Part shown: piece after piece, positions 1 through 5,138 of the stretch
Position numbering within the stretch: the stretch's first letter is position 1
Layout: each line of letters starts with the position of its first letter
NCBI GenBank assembly: GCA_044349205.1
Contig: JBIKRJ010000128.1
Location: forward strand, 1 to 7,027
Direction: 5' to 3'
Length of the DNA stretch: 7,027 nucleotides
Origin: UBA9547 sp044349205
GTDB lineage: Bacteria; Bacteroidota; Bacteroidia; Cytophagales; UBA9547
Position numbers and translations under genes: made by a program
Notes under the pieces: generated by a model
The model's database searches: none
What the model was told of the DNA's origin: nothing
What the model saw: only the letters and a program-made list of their open reading frames with translations

Positions 1-1215
1 TTGTTTTATGTCATTTTTTTTTTCTGCGGTGTTTCCGTTCGCAGAGGTAGTAGGGGTGTTTACGCTTCCGACATCAGTTTTTTTTTTTAGCTCGTCGGCA
101 CTACGAGCTAAATCAATGGCTTTGTTCAAATAGGCCATTTTGAGCAAGGCCAATTCTACGTGCAATCGGGCGTTTTTAGACGATTTATATTGCGTGTCGC
201 AATTGTTGCCTATCGACAATGCCGACATAAGGAAAGAAATAGAAGCTTGCTGTCCTTGCTCACGGTATTTTTGTTTGGCACTGTCCGAAACTTCGAGCAG
301 TTTCAAAGTGGATTCGTCTTTGCAAACCAACAAATTTCGGAAGTGCTCGCACAAGCCCACAATAAAGTTGTGGCCATCGAAACCCTTGGAAAGTATTTCG
401 TCGAATAGCAACAAAAGCTGGTTCGATTGTTCTTGAAGCAGGGCATCGGTTATCTTGAAATAATATTCATAATCGAGCACATGCAGGTTGTCGATGGTGG
501 CTTGGTACGTGATGGTGTGCCCCAGTGAATAGGTGACGATAAGGTCGAAAATAGAAAGCGCATCGCGCAGGGCACCATCTGCCTTTTGGGCGATAAGGTG
601 CAAGGCTTCCAATTCGTATTGAATAGCTTCCTTTTCGGCAATGCCTACAAGGTGCTGGGTAATGTCTTTGATCTGTATTCTGTTGAAATCGAAAATTTGA
701 CATCGTGACAGAATGGTGGGGATTATCTTGTGTTTTTCGGTAGTTGCAAGGATGAAAATGGCATAGGCGGGTGGTTCTTCCAAGGTTTTCAAAAAGGCAT
801 TGAATGCCGATTGTGAGAGCATGTGCACCTCGTCAATGATGTAAATCTTGTATTTGCCCGATTGAGGTGCGTAGCGCACTTGTTCTACCAGGTTTCGAAT
901 ATCGTCTACCGAATTGTTCGATGCTGCATCTAGTTCGTGAATGTTCAGCGAACTGCCCGTGTTGAAACTTTTGCAGGAATCACATTCGTTGCAGGCTTCG
1001 TGCTCGGGGCTCAGGTTTGTGCAGTTGATGGTTTTGGCCAAAATACGGGCACAAGTGGTTTTGCCTACCCCTCTTGGTCCACAAAAAAGGAACGCTTGGG
1101 CAAGATGGTTGTTTTTGATGGCGTTTTTCAGCGTAGTCGTGATGTGCGACTGCCCCACTACAGAATCAAAAAGAGCGGGTCTGTACTTTCTGGCCGAAAC
1201 AACAAAATTTTCCAT
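1..1215 (-). CDS. dnaX: DNA polymerase III subunit gamma/tau (DnaX), 3' end beyond the window
   Basis: This is the clamp-loader ATPase subunit that, with delta and delta', loads the sliding clamp and ties polymerase III to the replisome. The frame is open from ATG at 1215 to position 1 (405 codons), so the C-terminus lies outside. Visible in the translation: an RKYRP N-terminus, Walker A GPRGVGKTT at residues 46-54 (K52), four zinc-type cysteines C65, C75, C78 and C81, Walker B IIDEVH at 126-131, LKTLEEPP at 142-149 and the SRC arginine-finger motif at 170-172. Domains I-III should end near residue 370. From about 376 the sequence turns into a Lys/Thr/Asn-rich linker. No Shine-Dalgarno precedes the ATG. 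The gene lies 54 bp after the phospholipase/nuclease-like gene and may be co-transcribed with it, use its own promoter, or both. Runs of 11 and 10 A in the coding strand are annotated separately. Identification is secure. Confidence 0.97.
   Translation of the reverse strand, partial: MENFVVSARKYRPALFDSVVGQSHITTTLKNAIKNNHLAQAFLFCGPRGVGKTTCARILAKTINCTNLSPEHEACNECDSCKSFNTGSSLNIHELDAASNNSVDDIRNLVEQVRYAPQSGKYKIYIIDEVHMLSQSAFNAFLKTLEEPPAYAIFILATTEKHKIIPTILSRCQIFDFNRIQIKDITQHLVGIAEKEAIQYELEALHLIAQKADGALRDALSIFDLIVTYSLGHTITYQATIDNLHVLDYEYYFKITDALLQEQSNQLLLLFDEILSKGFDGHNFIVGLCEHFRNLLVCKDESTLKLLEVSDSAKQKYREQGQQASISFLMSALSIGNNCDTQYKSSKNARLHVELALLKMAYLNKAIDLARSADELKKKTDVGSVNTPTTSANGNTAEKKNDIKQ
11..45 (-). 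promoter_or_regulatory. Hairpin plus A10 run with -1 stop: candidate slippage site 2 in dnaX
   Basis: A second copy of the same layout follows the first. On the minus strand an inverted repeat with 6-bp arms (TCTGCG at 23-28, CGCAGA at 40-45, 11-base loop) abuts 10 consecutive A (23 to 14), residues 398-401. The -1 frame reads TGA at 13-11, the bases right after the run. The +1 frame reads ATG ACA TAA, with the stop at 8-6. Any slip here would end the protein at about residue 400. The stem is weaker than that of site 1, so the hairpin alone could be chance; the repeated pattern is the argument for it. Confidence 0.4.
74..112 (-). promoter_or_regulatory. Hairpin plus A11 run with -1 stop: candidate slippage site 1 in dnaX
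   Basis: On the coding (minus) strand a 10-bp perfect inverted repeat (TTTAGCTCGT at 86-95, ACGAGCTAAA at 103-112, 7-base loop) runs straight into 11 consecutive A (88 to 78). In frame the codons are CTA AAA AAA AAA ACT, residues 376-380. One added A in the transcript, or a ribosomal -1 slip, gives AAC TGA (stop at 76-74) and a product of about 380 residues. Loss of one A gives TAA at 62-60 after five codons. dnaX of Thermus (transcriptional slippage on an A run) and of E. coli (-1 ribosomal slip) makes its short gamma form this way. The layout is seen directly; its function is inferred. Confidence 0.55.
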
Positions 1216-1219
1216 CAGA

Positions 1220-1250
1220 CAAATGTAAGCGAAGTGTCACACTTCGACAA
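1220..1250 (-). promoter_or_regulatory. Candidate dnaX promoter (Bacteroidota type)
   Basis: On the minus strand TACATTTG (1227 to 1220) matches the Bacteroidota -7 consensus TAnnTTTG. ATTG (1251 to 1248) stands as a -33 element, with 20 bp between its TTG and the -7 box; the usual spacer is about 19. The box lies only 4 bases from the dnaX ATG at 1215, so transcription would start at or next to the ATG and give a leaderless or nearly leaderless message. A palindrome fills the spacer (separate entry). Confidence 0.4.
1230..1246. promoter_or_regulatory. 17-bp perfect palindrome in the dnaX promoter spacer, candidate operator
   Basis: CGAAGTGT at 1230-1237 and ACACTTCG at 1239-1246 are exact reverse complements around a single central base (1238). 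The palindrome lies wholly between the proposed -33 and -7 elements, where a dimeric repressor or a spacer-distorting activator could bind. Neither strand has a T run after it, so it does not look like an intrinsic terminator for the gene before it. The symmetry is seen; the operator role is inferred. Confidence 0.4.
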
Positions 1251-1269
1251 TAGAATTCCAAACGCTAAT

Positions 1270-2268
1270 TTATTTATAGGCAGGAAGGGGGGTTTTTTTG
1301 TGAATATGGGGGTGGTCACAGTTGGGCTGACCTTCTGAAATGGACTCTTTTTCAGCAGTTTCTTTCGTGCTATTTTTTTCTTTTTTTTCTATCAGTGTGG
1401 AAAGGTCGGGCTGGCCTGCCTCTACCCAACTGGTGTACCAAAGGTCGGCCACCATTTTGATTGAATTGCGCATTTGGCGCTCTACCTGCCCTTGCAAGGC
1501 ATTGGAATATCGTTGGGCAAAGGCGCGAGAGTACACCCTGATGGTCGTGTGGTTCCGCTCTTCAAAAGCGTATTTCTCGTCGGCTTTGAAGTCTTTACTC
1601 ACCGCCGATTCAAAACGCAACACACTGTCGACCGCGGCATGCGATGAATGTACGGTTTGCCAAGCATACGCTTGTACATCTTGAATGTATTCGGCTTTGC
1701 CTATTAAATAGTCGTATTTTTTAGCATACAATTCGGGAATTCGGGTTTCCCACAAGGCGTGAATCCCTTTTTGGTTGGTAAGCTGGCCGTCGTAGTTGTG
1801 GGTGGTATGCAGGGGTACGTTGGCATCGGCAATGTAGTGGCCCAAATCGGCGGCTAGGTGCAAAATGGCTTGGGCATCTTTTGCTTGCATGGCCTTGGTA
1901 AGGCTTTTTTGCATGTGAAAAATGTGCCAGGGTAAAATGCCATGTTGATTTAAAGAATCTTCATGAATTAGTTTTTCTGCCTCATTGTAGTATTTAGGCA
2001 AAGTAGCAATGCCCATGTGGTGGTAGGTATCCAAATCGATGTAGTGCCTGCAAGCCTCGCCATCTTGAGTATGGCGTCTTTTGTCGGGGTTTACCGCATT
2101 TTCAGAAATGAAGTGGATATTGGCTTTGAAAAATTGGAAAAGAGATTGGTTGGGCAATAAATAGACCGCGTGCCTGTTGATGAGTTTGTGCGAATAAAAC
2201 CCCCACCCAAAAGCAGTATTTGAAACAAAGGCAAGCACAATAAATAAGGTTTTCGTTATTGCGTTCAC
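1270..2268 (-). CDS. Secreted zinc-dependent phospholipase C / S1-P1 nuclease-like enzyme
   Basis: A 332-residue exported hydrolase of the trinuclear-zinc fold shared by Bacillus phospholipase C and fungal P1/S1 nuclease. A signal peptide (1-21, ending TAFG) should be cut just before W22; in this fold the new N-terminal Trp is itself a zinc ligand. The other expected ligands are present with family spacing: H27, D62, H75, H144, D148, H154, H170 and E174. The last ligand is Glu, as in Bacillus cereus phospholipase C, whereas P1 nuclease has Asp. The substrate (phosphodiester of a lipid or of nucleic acid) cannot be settled from sequence. After about residue 289 comes a charged Lys/Glu tail ending in a Cys/His-rich stretch (C317, H319, H321, H323). 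The start is GTG at 2268; an in-frame stop 15 bases upstream, with no ATG between, excludes a longer form. It lies 10 bp after the phosphatase gene, so the two are probably one operon. Confidence 0.88.
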   Translation of the reverse strand: MNAITKTLFIVLAFVSNTAFGWGFYSHKLINRHAVYLLPNQSLFQFFKANIHFISENAVNPDKRRHTQDGEACRHYIDLDTYHHMGIATLPKYYNEAEKLIHEDSLNQHGILPWHIFHMQKSLTKAMQAKDAQAILHLAADLGHYIADANVPLHTTHNYDGQLTNQKGIHALWETRIPELYAKKYDYLIGKAEYIQDVQAYAWQTVHSSHAAVDSVLRFESAVSKDFKADEKYAFEERNHTTIRVYSRAFAQRYSNALQGQVERQMRNSIKMVADLWYTSWVEAGQPDLSTLIEKKEKNSTKETAEKESISEGQPNCDHPHIHKKTPLPAYK

Positions 2269-2278
2269 GATTGGGTGT

Positions 2279-2782
2279 TTAGCTTAAAATGAGTTTCACT
2301 GCATCAGCCATGTGGTGAACAGAAGGCCATCTTTCGCTCGAAAGGTACGAGTTGATCAAAATACCTCTTATGCCCAATTTTTCTGCAGGTATTAAATCCC
2401 GCTCTTTGTCGCCCAACATCCAGGATTTGGACACGTCGATGTCGAATTTGGCAATGGCTTTTTCAAACATCAGCGATTCGGGTTTGCGTGTGAGCGATTC
2501 GGTGTAGAAAGGGTGGTAGGGAGAGTAGTAAAACTTGTCGATGACGTGGTTGGACACTTGTTGGAAATGGTCGTGGCAGGCCTGCATGTCTTCTGTACTA
2601 TAAATTCCTTTTCGGATGCCCGACTGATTGGTGATGACTATAAGAAGGAAACCTTCCTCTTTCAGTTTTTTAAAGCCTTCGACAACGCCGGGCAGGATTT
2701 CAAACTCCTCTACTTTGTAAATATAGTCGGGATTGTCGCGGTTTATGACACCGTCACGGTCTAAAAAAATACATTTGTTCAC
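2279..2782 (-). CDS. HAD-IIIA family phosphatase, GmhB/HisB-N-like
   Basis: A 167-residue cytosolic Mg-dependent phosphatase. All four HAD motifs are seen: DRDGVIN at 8-14 (nucleophile D8, acid/base D10), ITNQSG at 50-55, K100 in RKP, and GDKERD at 124-129. The closest family is D,D-heptose-1,7-bisphosphate 7-phosphatase (GmhB), which makes the heptose precursor of LPS, and the related histidinol-phosphatase domain of HisB. The zinc loop of E. coli GmhB (C92, H94, C107, C109) is not kept: the matching stretch reads YYSPYHP at 85-91, is about six residues shorter and has no cysteine. The substrate is therefore uncertain, and no heptose gene is nearby to help. The start is GTG at 2782, the only start possible because TAA lies six bases upstream. 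It is the first gene of the unit that continues into the phospholipase/nuclease-like gene and possibly dnaX. Confidence 0.85.
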   Translation of the reverse strand: MNKCIFLDRDGVINRDNPDYIYKVEEFEILPGVVEGFKKLKEEGFLLIVITNQSGIRKGIYSTEDMQACHDHFQQVSNHVIDKFYYSPYHPFYTESLTRKPESLMFEKAIAKFDIDVSKSWMLGDKERDLIPAEKLGIRGILINSYLSSERWPSVHHMADAVKLILS

Positions 2783-2787
2783 GGTAG

Positions 2788-2843
2788 TTTAAAGGTTAGA
2801 GTTCAGGGTTCAGAGTTTAGAGTTCGGGGTTTAAAGTTCAAAG
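2788..2843. repeat. Eight tandem degenerate 7-bp repeats (consensus TTYRRRG)
   Basis: Read on the plus strand, the 56 bases divide exactly into heptamers: TTTAAAG, GTTAGAG, TTCAGGG, TTCAGAG, TTTAGAG, TTCGGGG, TTTAAAG, TTCAAAG. All but the second fit TTYRRRG. The array starts 5 bases before the GTG of the phosphatase gene and reaches into the proposed -7 box, so it makes up nearly all of the leader RNA. I recall similar GTTCAGAGTTTAG-like tracts between genes in other Bacteroidota, but could not check. Confidence 0.85.
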
Positions 2844-2869
2844 GTAGGCTTCAAATGGCATGAAGCAAA
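2839..2869 (-). promoter_or_regulatory. Promoter of the phosphatase/phospholipase-like operon (Bacteroidota type)
   Basis: On the minus strand TTTG (2869 to 2866), 19 bases, then TACCTTTG (2846 to 2839) match the Bacteroidota consensus TTTG-N19-TAnnTTTG exactly. Transcription should start near 2834, giving a leader of about 50 bases made of the heptamer array. The -33 element is part of the T tract of the aldolase terminator, so stop and start signals share bases. Confidence 0.7.
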
Positions 2870-2900
2870 AAAGGCCGAACAGTCTGTCCAGCCTTTTTGC
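2865..2900 (-). terminator. Intrinsic terminator of the aldolase gene
   Basis: Twenty bases after the aldolase stop, the arms at 2885-2898 and 2868-2881 pair over 14 bp (two G-U pairs in RNA from this strand) around a 3-base loop. The stem has a GGC-rich core flanked by A and T runs, and the minus-strand transcript ends in six T. The A/T symmetry would also allow termination from the other strand, but no plus-strand gene reads into it. Confidence 0.9.
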
Positions 2901-2919
2901 ATCAGAAATTAAATCACGC

Positions 2920-4005
2920 TTAGTTTCTGTTCAGTGCGTTCAAATCTTCGAAAGCGAGTTTTAGACGCTTTACAAAAGTTTTTTCGGCTTCGCGAATCCA
3001 TACGCGCGGGTCATAGTATTTTTTGTTGGGTGCATCGTGCCCAGTAGGGTTGCCCAATTGGCCTTGAAGATAACCTTCGTTCTTTTTGTAGAAGTCTAAA
3101 ATTCCCTCCCAATAGGCCCATTGCAAGTCGGTGTCAATATTCATTTTGATAACGCCGTAAGAAATGCCCTCGCGAATTTCCTCACGGCTAGAACCTGAAC
3201 CCCCGTGGAATACAAAATTCAATGGGTTGTGGGCTGCGATGCCGTATTTTTGTTTCACATATTCTTGCGAGTTTTTCAAAATTTTAGGCTCCAATTTTAC
3301 GTTGCCAGGCTTGTACACGCCGTGCACATTGCCAAAAGAAGCCGCAATAGTGAAGTTGGGACTGATTTTGCTCAACTCTTCATAGGCATAAGCTACTTCC
3401 GATGGCTGGGTGTATAATTTGGCATTGTCCACGTCCGAATTGTCCACTCCGTCTTCTTCGCCACCTGTCACACCAAGTTCGATTTCGAGGAACATGCCCA
3501 TTTTGCTCATGCGGTCAAGATATTTTTTACAAATGCCAATATTTTCTTCCAAAGGCTCTTCCGATAGGTCGAGCATGTGTGAGCTGAACAAGGGCTTGCC
3601 GTTTTTCTTAAAATATTCTTCCCCTGCTTCCAACATACCGTCCACCCAAGGTAGAAGTTTGTGGGCGCAGTGGTCGGTGTGCAAAATAACTGTGACACCG
3701 TACAATTTGGCCATTTCGTGCACGTGAAGCGCTCCGCTTATGCTTCCGGCTACAGCGGCTTCCAATTTTTCTTTGCTGTTGGGGGCTGCTTTTCCAGCGT
3801 AAAACTGTCCGCCACCATTCGAAAACTGAATCATGACAGGAGAATTGACTTCTTTGGCTGCTTCCAACACGGCATTTACCGTGCTACTGCTGGTCACATT
3901 GATTGCAGGAAGGGCAAAGGCATTGTCTTTGGCATACTGGAAAAAATCGGATAGTTCTTTGCCGTAAAGAACGCCCGGAGCAAATTTGGTAGCGACTGTA
4001 CTCAT
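2920..4005 (-). CDS. fbaA: Class II fructose-bisphosphate aldolase
   Basis: A cytosolic zinc aldolase that reversibly splits fructose 1,6-bisphosphate into dihydroxyacetone phosphate and glyceraldehyde 3-phosphate, serving glycolysis and gluconeogenesis. The 361 residues compare with 359 in E. coli FbaA, and the class IIA signatures are all present: HTDHC at 109-113 (catalytic D111, zinc ligand H112), LEIELGVTGGEEDGVDN at 173-189 (E176), NVHG at 226-229 (H228), HGGSGS at 267-272 (H267) and NIDTD at 289-293 (N289, D291). The ATG at 4005 fits the family N-terminus. The gene has its own upstream region of 178 bp with a candidate promoter and a strong terminator just after it, so it is probably a single-gene unit. 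Nothing is unusual. Confidence 0.97.
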   Translation of the reverse strand: MSTVATKFAPGVLYGKELSDFFQYAKDNAFALPAINVTSSSTVNAVLEAAKEVNSPVMIQFSNGGGQFYAGKAAPNSKEKLEAAVAGSISGALHVHEMAKLYGVTVILHTDHCAHKLLPWVDGMLEAGEEYFKKNGKPLFSSHMLDLSEEPLEENIGICKKYLDRMSKMGMFLEIELGVTGGEEDGVDNSDVDNAKLYTQPSEVAYAYEELSKISPNFTIAASFGNVHGVYKPGNVKLEPKILKNSQEYVKQKYGIAAHNPLNFVFHGGSGSSREEIREGISYGVIKMNIDTDLQWAYWEGILDFYKKNEGYLQGQLGNPTGHDAPNKKYYDPRVWIREAEKTFVKRLKLAFEDLNALNRN

Positions 4006-4049
4006 GGTATTTTGATTGATTTAAGGTGGTGTCTGAACAATTGAATTAG

Positions 4050-4082
4050 CAAAAATACTATTTCAGTTGGATTGCAGGGCAA
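4050..4082 (-). promoter_or_regulatory. Candidate aldolase promoter
   Basis: On the minus strand TATTTTTG (4057 to 4050) matches TAnnTTTG, and TTG (4082 to 4080) could be the -33 element at a rather long spacer of 22 bp. The transcript would begin about 40 bases before the ATG at 4005. The -7 box is convincing; the -33 element is weak. Confidence 0.42.
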
Positions 4083-4144
4083 GTTCTTGTATTTTTTGCA
4101 AGATGTTGCCTCATTCTCATTGAAATATAGGATTAAAATACTTC

Positions 4145-4182
4145 CAAAAAACTACCACAAACTCCTTGAACCAGCTGTTCAA
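4145..4182 (-). terminator. Weak hairpin after the rhodanese gene, possible terminator
   Basis: TTGAAC at 4166-4171 pairs with GTTCAA at 4177-4182 around 5 bases, beginning right after the rhodanese stop codon. A run of six T on the minus strand (4150 to 4145) follows only after a 15-base gap, which is too far for a standard intrinsic terminator. It may be a weak or Rho-assisted stop. Confidence 0.25.
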
Positions 4183-4183
4183 A

Positions 4184-4498
4184 TTATTCCAGTTTTCTTT
4201 GCAAACTTGCCCAGCCGCCACCATTATACACTTGCTTGAAGCCTTTCGACAACAAAAGATTTTTGGCGCTTGCACTGCGCATTCCCGAAGCACAACAGGT
4301 AATAATGGTTTTGTTTTTGTCCCATTTTTGAAGCTGTGCGCCCAAGGTGTCGAGTGGAATATTTGACGAGCCTTTTACGTGCCCCGACTGGTATTCTCCT
4401 TGGGTGCGCACGTCGAGGATGGTGGCGCCATTTTTGACAAGTTCTTTGTAGTTCGTTTCCGGGCCAAAGCCAAGCAAGTTTTTTAGTGTGTTCATCAT
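4184..4498 (-). CDS. Single-domain rhodanese-like protein
   Basis: A 104-residue protein made of one rhodanese domain and little else, of the GlpE/PspE size class, without a clear signal peptide. Such proteins carry sulfur as a cysteine persulfide. The family pattern is clear: LDVRTQGEYQSGHVKGSSNIP at 28-48 and the active loop C69-A-S-G-M-R-S, followed by GFKQVYNGGG at 86-95. The residue before the catalytic cysteine is also Cys (C68-C69). Two adjacent ATGs (4498 and 4495) could be the start, with no Shine-Dalgarno to decide. It follows the OsmC gene after 52 bp of very AT-rich sequence with no full promoter match, so co-transcription is likely. The pairing fits thiol, sulfane-sulfur or peroxide chemistry, but the natural substrate is unknown. 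Confidence 0.9.
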   Translation of the reverse strand: MMNTLKNLLGFGPETNYKELVKNGATILDVRTQGEYQSGHVKGSSNIPLDTLGAQLQKWDKNKTIITCCASGMRSASAKNLLLSKGFKQVYNGGGWASLQRKLE

Positions 4499-4550
4499 AC
4501 AAATTAATTTATTAATATATATTTATGTATTACAGCCTTTTTTTCTTGTT

Positions 4551-4991
4551 TTAGACTTTATTTTGAAAAATTTGGGTGCCATTGTAGTTCACTTCCCAAG
4601 TCACGGGCATAATTTTCTTCAGCATACTGCTCACGCCGCATATTTTGTCCTGCGAGGTGCTAACGGCATCCAAGGCAGCTTGCTTGTTTTCTTCAGGGCC
4701 TTTGAAATCGTACACAATGTGCACGGCTACATATTCGATGGGCGCTTGTTTGCTGATTTCGCCGCTTACTCCAATGTTCAAATCTTCAATATCCACATTG
4801 GCTTTGCGCAAGAGGGCTATGACGTCCATACCGGTACAGCCCGAAAGTGCCGTGAGCACAAAGGGTTTTGGAATGGGACCGTTGTCTTCGCCTCCTACGC
4901 GTTCGGGGGCGTCCATTATAATGGTGTGACCGTTCACAACCGAATTGAACTGCATTTTGCCCATCCATTGGGTTTCGATTTGGTGTGTCAT
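4551..4991 (-). CDS. OsmC family protein (YhfA-like)
   Basis: A 146-residue cytosolic protein of the OsmC/Ohr superfamily, dimeric thiol enzymes that often reduce organic hydroperoxides. The two characteristic cysteines are present: C52 in LSGCTGMD at the start of the long central helix and C118 in KICGVSSML. The N-terminal beta part (HQIETQWMGKMQF) and the PIPKPFVLTALSGC approach look like the YhfA branch, whose substrate is less certain than that of Ohr. Length is normal. The start is ATG at 4991, and its first bases overlap the stop of a possible small upstream ORF (ATGA). No good -7 box is visible immediately upstream on this strand. The rhodanese gene follows, and both proteins act through reactive cysteines. 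Confidence 0.92.
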   Translation of the reverse strand: MTHQIETQWMGKMQFNSVVNGHTIIMDAPERVGGEDNGPIPKPFVLTALSGCTGMDVIALLRKANVDIEDLNIGVSGEISKQAPIEYVAVHIVYDFKGPEENKQAALDAVSTSQDKICGVSSMLKKIMPVTWEVNYNGTQIFQNKV

Positions 4992-5119
4992 ATTTGGTAT
5001 TGTTTAATGGTGTGGTAAAATTGAAGCCGCGCGTTGGCTTTTTTGGTAACAAATGTTTCACAAGCGCATTTTTTTAGTTCTGTGAGTTCTTTGGGTTTGT
5101 GTGTAGCCGCCCTATTCAC
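4988..5119 (-). CDS. Possible small ORF (43 aa) overlapping the OsmC start
   Basis: In the frame ending TGA at 4990-4988 the minus strand is open back to a TAA at 5170-5168. The only conventional start is GTG at 5119, giving 43 residues. Its stop overlaps the OsmC ATG as ATGA, the usual mark of translational coupling. The peptide is basic, contains a CAC motif (C18, C20) and ends in KANARLQFYHTIKQYQ, a protein-like composition that I do not recognise. Against it: no ATG, short length, and the same stretch must hold the divergent ABC-F and OsmC promoters. It could be a real small protein, a leader peptide, the remnant of a longer gene, or chance. Confidence 0.3.
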   Translation of the reverse strand: MNRAATHKPKELTELKKCACETFVTKKANARLQFYHTIKQYQI

Positions 5120-5130
5120 CCGATTTTCCC

Positions 5131-5138
5131 TACCTTTG
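5131..5138 (+). promoter_or_regulatory. Candidate -7 box for the ABC-F gene
   Basis: TACCTTTG is an exact TAnnTTTG match 58 bases before the ABC-F ATG. No TTG is found at the expected -33 distance (around 5108-5112), so the promoter is weak, activator-dependent or wrongly placed. It lies in the 205-bp divergent region shared with the OsmC gene. Confidence 0.35.

Noticed and set aside
11..112. The dnaX hairpins as intrinsic terminators
   Set aside because: On the coding strand the stems are followed by A runs, not T runs, and on the plus strand no T run follows either.
1230..1246. Palindrome as terminator of the phospholipase/nuclease-like gene
   Set aside because: No T run follows on either strand; its place inside a promoter spacer fits an operator better.
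937..1684. Plus-strand open frames opposite dnaX and the phospholipase/nuclease-like gene
   Set aside because: They are antisense to genes with clear family motifs and encode nothing recognisable.
3164..3954. Several open frames opposite the aldolase gene
   Set aside because: They are shadows of a highly conserved coding sequence with low-quality translations and no domain.
5024..5044. Short hairpin followed by T6 on the plus strand ahead of the ABC-F gene
   Set aside because: The stem is only 5 bp and no plus-strand gene lies upstream to be terminated; it also falls inside the possible small ORF.
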